Positions 34,773 to 43,958 of a DNA stretch of 64,000 nucleotides are shown here, piece after piece. Source of the DNA: Arthrobacter sp. Leaf137 (lineage in GTDB: Bacteria > Actinomycetota > Actinomycetes > Actinomycetales > Micrococcaceae); NCBI RefSeq assembly GCF_001423525.1, contig NZ_LMOI01000020.1:960-64959 (forward strand), written 5' to 3'. Made by a program: the position numbers and the translations under genes. Each line of letters begins with the position of its first letter. Position 1 is the first letter of the stretch. The notes below the pieces were generated by a model. That model saw nothing but the letters and a program-made list of their open reading frames with translations. It did no database searches and had not been told where the DNA came from.

Positions 34773-35807
34773 CTAGCTTGCCGGCGGGGCCGTAGTTCCA
34801 CGGACCACCAGTTCGGTGGCCACTTCCAAAGCTGCGGGCACCGCGCCCTGGCTGTCCTGCTGCTCGATGAGCATGCCCACGGCCATGGTGGCCAGCTGGG
34901 CCAGCGGTTGCCGGACGGTGGTGAGCGGCGGCGAGGTCAGCGCGGCCTGGGCGATGTCGTCAAACCCCACGATGCTGAGGTCCTCGGGTACCTGCAGCGA
35001 GCGCTGCGCGGCGGCATTCATCACGCCCAGCGCCTGCAGGTCGCTGCCGGTGAAGATGGCCGTGGGCCGCTCGGCCAGGTCCAGGAGGTCGGCACCCAGG
35101 CGCATGCCGGACTCGATGCTGAAATCGCCGTCCCGGACAAGCTCCGGCCGGACCGGCAGGCCGGCCTCGTGCAGGGCGGCCGCGTATGCCGCGTACCGCG
35201 CCCGGCCGTGCCCAGGGCTGTGCTTGCGCCCGGTGATGATCCCGATCCGGCGGTGCCCCTGGGTCAGGAGATGGCCGACGGCGGCGAGCGCCCCGGAGAA
35301 CGACGCCGGGCTGACGCTGGGGATATCCAGGCCTTCGGTCCCCTCGGGATCGATGGCGACGGCCGGGATCTTCAGCGACCGCACCAGGGTAACCAGGCGT
35401 GAGCCGCTGCGCGGCGCCAGCAGCATGACCCCGTCCAGGCGGTTCGCCGAGGGCTCACGCAGCTTCCGCCAACGGTCTGCAGTGACATGTTCGGCCCGGA
35501 CATACGCCACCGCATATCCCAGCCGGTCGGCCGCGGCCTCCACGCCTTCCATAGTGGCCAGGACCCACGGCGAATCGAAGTTGTTGACCACCAGCTGCAG
35601 CATCCCGGGCTGGGCCGCGGCGGCGTTCCGCTTGGAATAGTCCAGCTCATCCAGGGCCTGCTGCACTTTGGCGCGCGTGGCATCCGAGACGTGGGTGCGG
35701 CCGTTAAGCACCTTGGAGACGGTGGGTACGGATACCCCTGCGGCGGCCGCAACGTCTGCGATCTTGGGACGCGGGGTGGCGGTCAACGGGGCAGTCCTTG
35801 GGGTCAT
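34773..35807 (-). CDS. LacI-family regulator of the pectin divergon
   Basis: 344 residues. The helix-turn-helix is PKIADVAAAAGVSVPTVSKVLNG (from about 14), followed by the hinge helix and a periplasmic-binding-like sugar domain (GHLLTQGHRRIGIITG, FTGSDLQALGVMNAA, VPEDLSIVGFDDI). It is the last gene of the leftward unit. Its ATG at 35807 overlaps the GH43 stop as ATGA, so it would be made in step with the enzymes it regulates. The candidate targets are the paired palindromes at 38336-38348 and 38490-38502. The inducer is unknown, probably a pectin-derived oligosaccharide. Confidence 0.9.
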   Translation of the reverse strand: MTPRTAPLTATPRPKIADVAAAAGVSVPTVSKVLNGRTHVSDATRAKVQQALDELDYSKRNAAAAQPGMLQLVVNNFDSPWVLATMEGVEAAADRLGYAVAYVRAEHVTADRWRKLREPSANRLDGVMLLAPRSGSRLVTLVRSLKIPAVAIDPEGTEGLDIPSVSPASFSGALAAVGHLLTQGHRRIGIITGRKHSPGHGRARYAAYAAALHEAGLPVRPELVRDGDFSIESGMRLGADLLDLAERPTAIFTGSDLQALGVMNAAAQRSLQVPEDLSIVGFDDIAQAALTSPPLTTVRQPLAQLATMAVGMLIEQQDSQGAVPAALEVATELVVRGTTAPPAS

Positions 35808-37381
35808 GTGGTTGCGGCGGCGAGCTGCGGGGCAGTAGCCCGGCGAACGGGCGCCGTGTCCACGCGCACGGGTCCCACGATAACACTGCCGCCTTCCTGT
35901 GATCCCAGCGGCGAAGTGGCAAAAATCCCCAGTTCCGCGCCGATCCACTTCCCCTGCACGACGCCGAAGTTCCAGCCCTGGACCTCCCACGGCTCCCCGG
36001 GGCCAAGGCGCCAGGCAAAGGTGGACCGGGGCGTCCCGTCGGTGCGGATCTGCAGCTCCACCCGGGAAGCCGGGAGGGAGATGCTGCGGCTGGGTGCCCG
36101 CTCCGACGGGCCCTCTCCCCCGGTCCCGCTTCCCAGGACGAATCCGTCGGCGGTCCGGACGATGCCGAGCCAGGCGTATTCCTGCCCCAGCACCACTACG
36201 CCGGCGCGGGTGCCCACCGGGACATCCTGCAGTTCCAGCGAGGTGGTGAAGGTGGACGGCGTTCCTGGAAGGACCTGCGCCAGGACGTTGGGCAGCTCCC
36301 GGAGGTTGACCGGATCGTTGGCCTGCGGCCGGAGGATGAGCCGGCCACCACCGGGCTGGAACGACCAGGAGTGCCGGGGGTTGGCCTGCCAGTGCCATTG
36401 CGGGCCCAGCCACGGTGAGGCGAAGTCGTCACTGGCCGGGGGTGCCACGTCCTGCGGCGAAGTACCCCGCGGGTAGGGGTGGCTGGCGACAGGGGTTCCC
36501 GGGCCGCCGTCGGGCGCCTGCTCCCCCATCCAGGGCCAACCGTCCTCGGTCCAACCCATGGGTTGGAGATGGACCACGCGTCCGTAGGGGCCGCGGTCCT
36601 GGAAGTGCAGGAACCAGTCCTCCCCCCGCGGCGATGTCACCCAGGCGCCCTGGTGTGGACCATTCACCGGACTGTTCCCCTGCTCGAGGACCCGGCGCTC
36701 CTCATAGGGACCGAACGGCGACCTGGAACGGAAAACAGCCTGCCAGCCGGTAGCCACGCCGCCGGCAGGCGCGAAGATCCAGTACCAGCCGTCCCGCTTA
36801 TAGAACTTGGGCCCCTCCAGCGTGGTGTAGCCGGGCAGGTCGCCTCCGTCGATGACGGTGGTTCCGTGGTCCAGCAACTTTCCGGCGTCCGGGCTCATGC
36901 GGTGCACCGTGAGGCGGTTCTTGATCCCGATCCGGCTTTTCGCCCACCCGTGCACCAGGTAGGCCTGGCCGTCGTCGTCCCACAGCGGGCACGGATCGAT
37001 AAGCCCCCGGCCTGCATAGAGGAGGTGCGGCGCGGTCCAGGGGCCTTCAGCCTTTTCGGCGCTCAGCACGAAGATGCCGTGGTCCGGATCCGGGTAGAAA
37101 ATCCAGAACCGTCCGTCGTGGTACCGCAGCGCGGGCGCCCAGACGCCGCCACCGTGGCGGACCAGGGAGAAGTGGCTGCCCTGCGGAAGCTGCAGCAGGG
37201 CGTGGCCGGCATGCTCCCAGTCCACGAGGTTACGGGACTTGAGGATGGGCAACCCGGGAACGCGGTTGAAGCTGGACGCAACCATGTAATAGGTGCCGCG
37301 GACCTGGACGGCATCGGGGTCCGGCCAGTCGGCATTGAGGATGGGATTGGCGTACACGGGGACGGAGTTGCGCGAGGTCAT
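35804..37381 (-). CDS. Glycoside hydrolase family 43 enzyme with C-terminal beta-sandwich
   Basis: 525 residues without a signal peptide, so cytoplasmic. The five-bladed beta-propeller (about 1-300) has the catalytic Asp21 in DWPDPDA, the pKa-modulating Asp129 in LIDPCPLW and the general-acid Glu189 in TTLEGPKF. A concanavalin-like GH43 C-terminal domain (about 315-515) follows. Family members are beta-xylosidases, alpha-arabinofuranosidases or galactosidases; the subfamily cannot be fixed by eye. Its start overlaps the DUF6807 stop by four bases. The context suggests it trims side-chain sugars from imported pectic oligosaccharides. Confidence 0.9.
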   Translation of the reverse strand: MTSRNSVPVYANPILNADWPDPDAVQVRGTYYMVASSFNRVPGLPILKSRNLVDWEHAGHALLQLPQGSHFSLVRHGGGVWAPALRYHDGRFWIFYPDPDHGIFVLSAEKAEGPWTAPHLLYAGRGLIDPCPLWDDDGQAYLVHGWAKSRIGIKNRLTVHRMSPDAGKLLDHGTTVIDGGDLPGYTTLEGPKFYKRDGWYWIFAPAGGVATGWQAVFRSRSPFGPYEERRVLEQGNSPVNGPHQGAWVTSPRGEDWFLHFQDRGPYGRVVHLQPMGWTEDGWPWMGEQAPDGGPGTPVASHPYPRGTSPQDVAPPASDDFASPWLGPQWHWQANPRHSWSFQPGGGRLILRPQANDPVNLRELPNVLAQVLPGTPSTFTTSLELQDVPVGTRAGVVVLGQEYAWLGIVRTADGFVLGSGTGGEGPSERAPSRSISLPASRVELQIRTDGTPRSTFAWRLGPGEPWEVQGWNFGVVQGKWIGAELGIFATSPLGSQEGGSVIVGPVRVDTAPVRRATAPQLAAATT

Positions 37382-38250
37382 GATGTCCTGTCGGGATGGC
37401 TGGGCGTGCGTACGGCGGGATGGTGTTCAAGCAGGTGGAGCGCCTGGTCCGGTGATGCCACCGCGCCGTCGTGGATGACTGCGCGCAGGGACTGGACCAG
37501 CGGATGTGCGGCGTCGGCCACCGCTTTTTTGGACCAGGCGACGGCGGGGCCTACGCCCAGATAGCCCTCCGAGCGGATGAACCAGGGGCGGACGGGATTG
37601 TCCTGGGCGAGCACCACCGTGACGGGTGCGCCGCCGGTGACGGTGCTGATGGCAAGCCAGGGCGAGCGGGATCCGTGTGCCGCATCTGCGCCCGCACCGG
37701 CAGCGGAAAAGACGCGGGTTCCGGAGCAGTCCGCGGGGAAGCGCCAGAAGATGCCGCCGTATCCGGCGCCGCTGCGGCCCTTGACGGCTGACGACGACAC
37801 CTCCAGGGCGGGAACGTCGCCTGCCGGGACCATTACCGACGTCAGGGACAGGCTCCAGGTTCCCGGGGCCGGGTGCGCGAAAACCTCCATCGAGCGGCGT
37901 TCCTCTGCCAGGAGGGTTCCGTGCCTGGACGTCCACAGCACGGTTCCGGCGGCACGGCCGGCATCATCGCTCCAGCCGTCCAGGGCCTGGTTGCCGTGGT
38001 TGGACAGGACCACGGGTCCGCGGTCCTGCGTGTACGTGGACCCGCCCCAGAAGTTGGTTCCGTTCAGGTCCGAAAAGGCTACGGACAATCCCAGGTGGTG
38101 GATGTGGTCGGCCGGTGCGACGTCAGTCAGCACGGTTCCTGACAGGGAGCGGACAGGGTGGAAGTACGGCCTCGGTGCACTGGCCGGCGCAACACCTGAG
38201 CCGGAAACCAGGGTCAAGAGCCGCGCGGGCTCAAGGGCTGGGCTGGGCAA
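37378..38250 (-). CDS. DUF6807 (PmoA-family) protein
   Basis: 290 residues matching the DUF6807 family, with the N-terminal block YFHPVRSLSGTVLTDVAPADHIHHLGL and later NFWGGSTY and YGGIFWRFP. The paired histidines in DHIHHLG are a family hallmark. There is no signal peptide. The start is a TTG at 38250 with an excellent ribosome site (GGAAGGAGG six bases upstream). The function is unproven; members recur beside sugar dehydrogenases and glycosidases. It is first in a leftward unit with GH43 and LacI genes, each overlapping the next by four bases. Confidence 0.82.
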   Translation of the reverse strand: MPSPALEPARLLTLVSGSGVAPASAPRPYFHPVRSLSGTVLTDVAPADHIHHLGLSVAFSDLNGTNFWGGSTYTQDRGPVVLSNHGNQALDGWSDDAGRAAGTVLWTSRHGTLLAEERRSMEVFAHPAPGTWSLSLTSVMVPAGDVPALEVSSSAVKGRSGAGYGGIFWRFPADCSGTRVFSAAGAGADAAHGSRSPWLAISTVTGGAPVTVVLAQDNPVRPWFIRSEGYLGVGPAVAWSKKAVADAAHPLVQSLRAVIHDGAVASPDQALHLLEHHPAVRTPSHPDRTS

Positions 38251-38300
38251 CGGTGCCTCCTTCCGGTGGGAAATCCATCGCCCTTATGACGATGGAAAAC

Positions 38301-38329
38301 AGCATAAGCAGACCGAAAAGAATCAGCAA
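38301..38329 (-). promoter_or_regulatory. Promoter of the leftward DUF6807-GH43-lacI operon
   Basis: On the minus strand TTGCTG (38324-38329) and TATGCT (38301-38306) are spaced by 17 bases. The operator palindromes at 38332-38348 lie directly upstream of the -35. Confidence 0.6.
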
Positions 38330-38331
38330 GA

Positions 38332-38348
38332 GTTTCAGAAACTTTCTG
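38332..38348. promoter_or_regulatory. Operator palindrome, left copy
   Basis: CAGAAACTTTCTG (38336-38348) is a perfect 13-base palindrome, overlapped by a second one, GTTTCAGAAAC (38332-38342). Apart from strand of the centre base it is identical to the site at 38490-38502. Confidence 0.65.
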
Positions 38349-38380
38349 CTCTCAAATTTGCATAGGTTTTAGAAAAGGTG

Positions 38381-38410
38381 TTGACAGTCATAACTGACGC
38401 TTGCTAGAAA
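38381..38410 (+). promoter_or_regulatory. Promoter of the rightward ABC importer operon
   Basis: TTGACA at 38381-38386 is followed 18 bases later by TAGAAA (38405-38410). A half-palindromic GAAATCGTTTAC (38407-38418) with a central CG overlaps the -10 and could be an extra LacI-type site. The intergenic gap 38251-38558 contains only these control elements; I see no gene in it. Confidence 0.55.
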
Positions 38411-38489
38411 TCGTTTACTCACTTCTTTCGTATCCCTGCCGTGGATTGGCTTTTGACTCGCTGGCAGTGAATTTCGATGGCCGAGGCAG

Positions 38490-38502
38490 CAGAAAGTTTC
38501 TG
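38490..38502. promoter_or_regulatory. Operator palindrome, right copy
   Basis: CAGAAAGTTTCTG is a perfect 13-base palindrome, the reverse complement of the copy at 38336-38348. It lies 57 bases before the binding-protein start, downstream of the likely promoter, where a bound repressor would act as a roadblock. Confidence 0.65.
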
Positions 38503-38558
38503 GAAAATTCAGCAGGCTAACGCTCCTACCGGGGGCAGCCACAGAGAGGCGTCATTCA

Positions 38559-39863
38559 ATGAAGAAGACAGCAACCACCGGGTTCTCCCGCAGGATCTTC
38601 CTGGGAGCGGCAGTCACTGCAGCGGGCCTGGGCCTGAGCGGCTGCGCTGGAGGTGGTTCCCCGGCAGCAGGCGGCAACGTGGAACTCAACTTCGTCTACT
38701 GGGGCGATTCCAACCGGGCCAAGATGACGGACGCGGCCATCAAGGTCTTCGAGGAGAAGAACCCCGGCATCACTGTCAAGAGTGAGTACCAGGACAGCGG
38801 CCCCTACGCGGACAAGCTGGCCACCCGGTTCGCCGGCGGCAACCCGCCGGACGTCCTGGCCATGGCCAACCGCAGCCTCCTCGAATACGCGCAGCGCGGC
38901 ACCCTTGCGGACCTGAAAGGGCTTCCGGAGCTCAACCTGGAGAAAATCCCGGCCACGGTCCAGAGCCGAGGCGAGGTGGACGGCAAGCTTTACGGGCTGG
39001 CCACCGGCGTCACCACCATCGGCATGGTGGTGAACAAGACCATCACGGACCAGGCCGGTGTCACCATCCCTGACGACAAGACCTGGAGCTGGGAAGACTA
39101 CGCAAAGTTTGCCACTGAGGTGACCCAGAAGACCGGCGGCAAGGTCTACGGCGCCGGTTACGACGTTTCAACGGAAACCGGCCCCATCCTGCTTGCCCGG
39201 CAGCGCGGCGAGGACTTCTATACCGAGGACAACAAGCTCGGCGTCAGCGAGGACACCATCCGCGAGTGGTTCCAGTACAGCGTTGACCTGCGCAACGCAG
39301 GTGGGTACCCGCCCGCGGGATTCTTCGAGCAGATCGGCGGCTCGCCCGCGCAGTCCTACCTGGCGAAGGGCACGGTGGCCTCCCAGATCATTCCCATCAA
39401 CAACTTCCGGGGCTATAACGAGGCTGTCCAAGGCGACGTGGTACTGCTGCGCATGCCCGGCGAAACCACGGACAAGAGGCGCGGCTACTCCGCTGATCCC
39501 ACCATGCTCTGGTCCATCGCCGCGAAGTCCAAGCACCCCAAGGAAGCCGCCAAGCTCCTTGACTTCCTGACCAACGACGCCGACGGCGCGGCCGAAACGC
39601 TGACCCAGCGCGGTGTGCCGATCAATCCCGATGTGGCGGAGTCCATCACTTCGAAGCTCAGCGCTGACGACACCACCTTCGTCAACATGATGGCCGCCAT
39701 CCAGGAGGACGACCTTCCCCCGGCCTACGTCTACCCCAAGGGCGCCAGCGTGGTGGCTGACACCCTCAAGCAGCTGGCCACCGAGGTGGAGTTCGGCAGG
39801 ATCACCCCGGCTGACGCCGCCAAGACATTCCTTGAGAAGAGCAATGCAGCCATCAACAAGTAG
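38559..39863 (+). CDS. ABC sugar-binding lipoprotein, probable Tat substrate
   Basis: 434 residues of the bacterial solute-binding family 1. The N-terminus has a twin-arginine motif (SRRIFLG) and a lipobox ending at Cys29 (LSGC), so the mature protein is probably exported folded and lipid-anchored outside the membrane. The binding fold has VELNFVYWGDSN and SEYQDSGPYADKLATRFAGGNPPDVL near the start. It captures oligosaccharides for the two permeases that follow. First gene of the rightward pectin unit. No ATPase gene accompanies it. Confidence 0.9.
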   Translation: MKKTATTGFSRRIFLGAAVTAAGLGLSGCAGGGSPAAGGNVELNFVYWGDSNRAKMTDAAIKVFEEKNPGITVKSEYQDSGPYADKLATRFAGGNPPDVLAMANRSLLEYAQRGTLADLKGLPELNLEKIPATVQSRGEVDGKLYGLATGVTTIGMVVNKTITDQAGVTIPDDKTWSWEDYAKFATEVTQKTGGKVYGAGYDVSTETGPILLARQRGEDFYTEDNKLGVSEDTIREWFQYSVDLRNAGGYPPAGFFEQIGGSPAQSYLAKGTVASQIIPINNFRGYNEAVQGDVVLLRMPGETTDKRRGYSADPTMLWSIAAKSKHPKEAAKLLDFLTNDADGAAETLTQRGVPINPDVAESITSKLSADDTTFVNMMAAIQEDDLPPAYVYPKGASVVADTLKQLATEVEFGRITPADAAKTFLEKSNAAINK

Positions 39864-39894
39864 CACCCGCCCACAGCAGAAAGGAGCCTGACGC

Positions 39895-40848
39895 ATGTCG
39901 GTGCTGACCAAACAAGCCCCCGGCGCGGCGGCCTCGCTTGCGGCAGGACCTCCGGGCCGCCGGAAGCGGGGCACCGCGCGGCGAAGGAACCAGCGGTCGG
40001 GTTATTTGTTCCTGCTGCCCTGGTTCCTGGGCATGCTTTTCACCATCATCCCCTTCTTCGCCTCCCTGTACCTGGCGTTCACGGACTACAACCTGTTCAC
40101 CGAACCCAACTTCGTGGGGCTGGCGAACTTCCAGGCGATGACCGAGGACCCCCGGCTGTGGCAGTCGCTGAAGGTTACGTTCATCTACACGTTCGTTTCA
40201 GTGCCCATTTCGCTGGCCGTTGCGCTGCTGATTGCCCTGGTGCTCAACCGGGGGCTGCAGGGCCTGGCAATCTACCGGTCCGTGTACTACCTGCCCTCCC
40301 TGCTGGGCGGCAGCGTGGCCATCGTCATGCTCTGGCGCTACATCTTCGGCAACGAAGGAATCGTTAATAGTTTCCTCGGGTTGTTCGGCATCGCCGGCCC
40401 GGCCTGGGTGACGGATCCGGACTTCTCCCTGAGCACCCTGATCGTCCTGAACGTCTGGACCTTCGGCTCACCCATGGTGATCTTCCTGGCCGGACTGCGG
40501 CAGGTCCCCACCATGTACTACGAAGCGGCGTCCATCGACGGCGCTTCCCGGTGGCGGCAGTTCCGCAACATCACCATCCCGCTGATCAGCCCCATCATCT
40601 TCTTCAACCTCATCATGCAGCTCATCGGGTCCTTCCAGACCTTCACCCAGGGCTACGTCATGAGCGGCGGCACCGGCGGCCCGGCTGATTCGACGCTGTT
40701 CTACAACCTCTACCTGTACCAAAAGGGCTTCACCGAATTCGAGATGGGGTACGCCTCGGCGATGGCCTGGCTGCTGCTGATGATCATTGCGATCTTCACC
40801 GCCATCAACTTCATCGCATCCAAGTTCTGGGTCTTCTACGACAATTAA
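39895..40848 (+). CDS. ABC sugar transporter permease, MalF/UgpA-like
   Basis: 317 residues with six membrane helices after a basic N-terminus (GRRKRGTARRRNQR). The ATPase-contact EAA loop is YYEAASIDGASRWRQFRNITIPLI. It forms the channel with the next gene's product. It starts 31 bases after the binding-protein gene with AAAGGAG upstream of the ATG. Confidence 0.92.
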   Translation: MSVLTKQAPGAAASLAAGPPGRRKRGTARRRNQRSGYLFLLPWFLGMLFTIIPFFASLYLAFTDYNLFTEPNFVGLANFQAMTEDPRLWQSLKVTFIYTFVSVPISLAVALLIALVLNRGLQGLAIYRSVYYLPSLLGGSVAIVMLWRYIFGNEGIVNSFLGLFGIAGPAWVTDPDFSLSTLIVLNVWTFGSPMVIFLAGLRQVPTMYYEAASIDGASRWRQFRNITIPLISPIIFFNLIMQLIGSFQTFTQGYVMSGGTGGPADSTLFYNLYLYQKGFTEFEMGYASAMAWLLLMIIAIFTAINFIASKFWVFYDN

Positions 40849-40858
40849 GGCAACCCCC

Positions 40859-41779
40859 ATGGCACTCCTCGAATCACCTCCCACATCAGCCACCAAACCC
40901 GGCAAGCCGTCGAAGCAGCCCAAGCAGGCGGATCCGGAAGACGCCCTCACCGGTACGCGGAGCACCCGGTTTTCCCGGCACCTGATCCTTTGCCTGGTGG
41001 GGCTGGTGATGATGTACCCGCTGCTGTGGCTGATCTCAAGCTCCTTCAAGCCCAGCAACGACATCTTCCGGCAGCTGGGGCTGTGGCCGGACAACTGGGA
41101 TTTCAGCAACTACGCCGAGGGCTGGACCGCGCTGAACCAGCCCTTCCACGTCTATCTGATCAACTCGATGATCGTGGTGGTCTTCTCCATCATTGGCAAC
41201 ATCTTCTCCTGTGCCCTGGCGGCGTACGCCTTTGCCCGGATGGAGTTCACGGGCCGCAAGCTGTTCTTCGCCCTGATGCTGGGCACGCTGATGCTTCCGG
41301 GGCACGTACTCCTGGTGCCGCAGTACATCATCTTTTCCCAGCTCGGCTGGCTGGACACCTACCTGCCGCTGATCGTGCCCAACTTCATGGCCACCAACGC
41401 GTTCTTCATTTTCCTCATGGTGCAGTTCATGAAGGCGCTGCCCAGGGAACTGGACGACGCCGCGCAGATCGATGGCTGCGGACCGTTCCGCACCTTCCTG
41501 CGCGTCATCCTGCCGCTCTGCGTTCCCGCCATGGCCACCACCGCCATCTTCACGTTCATATCAACGTGGAACGAGTTCTTCGGCCCCCTGCTTTACATCC
41601 AGAACCAGGACCTCTACACCGTCCCGCTGGCGCTCCGGGCCTTCATGGACTCCGAGGGCCAGAGCATGTGGGGACCCATGTTCGCCATGTCCGTGGTGTC
41701 CATCGCACCCATCATCGGCTTCTTCATTGCCGGCCAGAAGTACCTGATCAACGGCATCGCGACCACCGGCCTGAAGTAG
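40859..41779 (+). CDS. ABC sugar transporter permease, MalG/UgpE-like
   Basis: 306 residues with six membrane helices and the EAA loop ELDDAAQIDGCGPFRTFLRVILPL. The ATG at 40859 lies ten bases after the first permease's stop; an in-frame start inside that gene at 40787 is not needed. The first 40 residues are a Pro/Lys-rich cytoplasmic tail. It pairs with the preceding permease. Importers of this CUT1 class in actinobacteria often share one ATPase (MsiK type), which would explain the missing gene. Confidence 0.92.
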   Translation: MALLESPPTSATKPGKPSKQPKQADPEDALTGTRSTRFSRHLILCLVGLVMMYPLLWLISSSFKPSNDIFRQLGLWPDNWDFSNYAEGWTALNQPFHVYLINSMIVVVFSIIGNIFSCALAAYAFARMEFTGRKLFFALMLGTLMLPGHVLLVPQYIIFSQLGWLDTYLPLIVPNFMATNAFFIFLMVQFMKALPRELDDAAQIDGCGPFRTFLRVILPLCVPAMATTAIFTFISTWNEFFGPLLYIQNQDLYTVPLALRAFMDSEGQSMWGPMFAMSVVSIAPIIGFFIAGQKYLINGIATTGLK

Positions 41780-41825
41780 TCCACGTCTCTCCACGCATCA
41801 CCCACTCAACAACACAATGCACGGT

Positions 41826-41848
41826 GCCCGGGCTGGAGGCTGCCCGGG
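41826..41848. repeat. Intercistronic hairpin before the pectinase genes
   Basis: GCCCGGGC (41826-41833) pairs with GCCCGGG (41842-41848) across an eight-base loop, 47 bases after the permease stop. It may tune expression between the importer and enzyme genes. Confidence 0.4.
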
Positions 41849-41870
41849 TGCCGGAACAAAGGAGTTTTGC

Positions 41871-43958
41871 ATGAGTTTGCGTCGGTTCTTAGGTGCGGCA
41901 ACCGCCGTCGTCCTCCTGTCCAGCCTGGCCAGCGCCCCGGCGACGGCGGCACCGCCGCTGCACGCGTCCGGCACCGCGGCCCCGTCCGTCCAGGCACCTT
42001 CAGTCCTGGCACCCGCCGTCCTTATCCCTTCTTCGCTGTCCGAGGGGAACGGGCCGCTGTGGAAGCAGACGCCCGATGGCTTCGCATCACTGCCCGGGAA
42101 CGGGCTGGCGGGCACCACCGGCGGGCAGGCGGGACGGATTGTCACGGCCTCCACCATCGCCCAGCTCCAGGAGTACGCCTCGGCTGCAGAGCCACTGGTG
42201 ATCTTCATCAGCGGCTCCCTCACGGCTGATCAATACGTCAAGATACCTGTCGCTGCCAACAAGAGCTTCATCGGCACGGGGGCAGGGGCCGAGGTGGTCA
42301 ACGCCGGCTTCAAGCTGATTGATGTCTCCAACGTGATCTTCCGAAACTTCACGGTCCGGGATTCCTACATCCCGGGCGACTGGGACGGCAAGCGGCCGGA
42401 CAACGACCGTGACGGCATCCAGCTCGATACCAGCCACCACGTCTGGGTGGACCACATGAAGTTCGAGCGGATGGGCGACGGCCTGATTGATACCCGCAAG
42501 GACTCGGACTACCTGACCTACTCATGGAACGTGTTCACGGACAACAACAAAGCCCTGGGCGTGGGCTGGACAGCCAACGCTGTCACGAAGATGACCATCC
42601 ACCACAACTGGATCCGCAACACCACACAGCGGAACTTCAGCCTGGACAACACCGCCGCTGCGCACGTCTACAACAACTACCTCCAGGACGTTGGCCAGTA
42701 CGGCATGATGGGCCGCAACAACGCCAAAGTGGTGCTGGAAGGTAACTACTTCACCGCGGTCCAGGACCCGATTGTCGCCAAGGACCCCGCCACCCAGATG
42801 GTCAACCGGGACAACATCTTCGACTCCACCCGGGGCCGCAAGGACAACGTGGGGGCCGCATTCGACCCCGCTGCGAACTATTCCTACACCATGGACGAGG
42901 CCGCGGCAGTGCCGGGCATCGTCAGCGCCGGCGCCGGACCCCGCGAAAACGATGCACCGAACAAGGCCACAAACATCACCGTGGCACTGGACGGGACGGG
43001 AGACTTCGGCAGCCTGCAGGCCGCCATCGGCTCCATTCCCGCCGGCAGCACCCAGCCGCGGACCATTACCGTCAAACCCGGCACCTACCGCGAAGTGGTG
43101 AACGTCTGGGCCGACCGGCCCAACCTCACCATCCAGGGCGCAACAGCCAACCCGGCCGACGTCGTCATCACCTACGACCTGCCGGCGAACGGCGCAAAGT
43201 TCTTCGGCGGAACCTGGGGAGCCGTGGGCAGCGCCACGCTGACCGTGGCAGCCTCGGGCACCACCGTCCGGAACCTGACAGTGGAAAACGCCTACGACGA
43301 GGCAGTCAACGGCGGAAGCCAGGCGCTGGCCGTCCGCAGCGTCGCAGACAAGGTGGTGTTTGACGGCACCCGATTCCTGGGCAACCAGGACACCTACCTC
43401 GCCGACACCACAGGCCGGGACGCCACCGCCAGGACCTACCTGAAGAACTGCTACATCGAAGGCGACGTGGACTTCCTGTACGGCCGCGGCACGGCGGTCT
43501 TTGACGGGTGCACCATCCATTCCCTGGACCGGGGAAGCGATACGAACAACGGCTACATCGTGGCCCCTAGCACCAAGAACTCCAACCCGTACGGCTTCCT
43601 GATCGTCAACAGCACGCTCACCTCCGAGGCCGCTCCGGGCACCGTCAGCCTGGGCCGTCCCTGGTTTGCCAGCAGTGATCCGGACGCCCACCCCATGGCG
43701 GTCATCCGGGATTCAGTCCTGGGCAGCCACATCGCGGTCCAGGGCTGGGCGGATATGAGCGGCCACGCGTGGACTGAGGGCCGGTTCGCTGAGTACAAGA
43801 ACACCGGCCCCGGTGCCTACGTGAACCAGTTCCACCCGCAACTGTCCGAGGTTGACGCCGCCAGGTTCACCGCGGAAGCGTTCCTCGGTGACTGGACCCC
43901 GGCAGGACGTGGCCGAGCGATGACCTGCAACCACTGTTTCGAGGAGAACCACCAATGA
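41871..43958 (+). CDS. Secreted bifunctional pectate lyase (PL1) - pectin methylesterase (CE8)
   Basis: 695 residues. A Sec signal peptide (about 1-27, cleaved near ATAA) and a Pro/Ala/Ser linker lead into a PL1 parallel beta-helix (about 50-370; HVWVDH at 190-195, IHHNWIRN, HVYNNY). A second beta-helix of the CE8 type (about 385-685) follows, opening with VALDGTGDFGSLQAAI. All three CE8 catalytic residues are visible: Asp507 (QDTY), Asp534 (DFLYG) and Arg596 (LGRPW). The esterase half removes methyl groups and the lyase half cuts the resulting polygalacturonate, so one chain does both steps. The ATG follows AAAGGAG. The stop overlaps the next gene's start by four bases. Confidence 0.92.
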   Translation: MSLRRFLGAATAVVLLSSLASAPATAAPPLHASGTAAPSVQAPSVLAPAVLIPSSLSEGNGPLWKQTPDGFASLPGNGLAGTTGGQAGRIVTASTIAQLQEYASAAEPLVIFISGSLTADQYVKIPVAANKSFIGTGAGAEVVNAGFKLIDVSNVIFRNFTVRDSYIPGDWDGKRPDNDRDGIQLDTSHHVWVDHMKFERMGDGLIDTRKDSDYLTYSWNVFTDNNKALGVGWTANAVTKMTIHHNWIRNTTQRNFSLDNTAAAHVYNNYLQDVGQYGMMGRNNAKVVLEGNYFTAVQDPIVAKDPATQMVNRDNIFDSTRGRKDNVGAAFDPAANYSYTMDEAAAVPGIVSAGAGPRENDAPNKATNITVALDGTGDFGSLQAAIGSIPAGSTQPRTITVKPGTYREVVNVWADRPNLTIQGATANPADVVITYDLPANGAKFFGGTWGAVGSATLTVAASGTTVRNLTVENAYDEAVNGGSQALAVRSVADKVVFDGTRFLGNQDTYLADTTGRDATARTYLKNCYIEGDVDFLYGRGTAVFDGCTIHSLDRGSDTNNGYIVAPSTKNSNPYGFLIVNSTLTSEAAPGTVSLGRPWFASSDPDAHPMAVIRDSVLGSHIAVQGWADMSGHAWTEGRFAEYKNTGPGAYVNQFHPQLSEVDAARFTAEAFLGDWTPAGRGRAMTCNHCFEENHQ

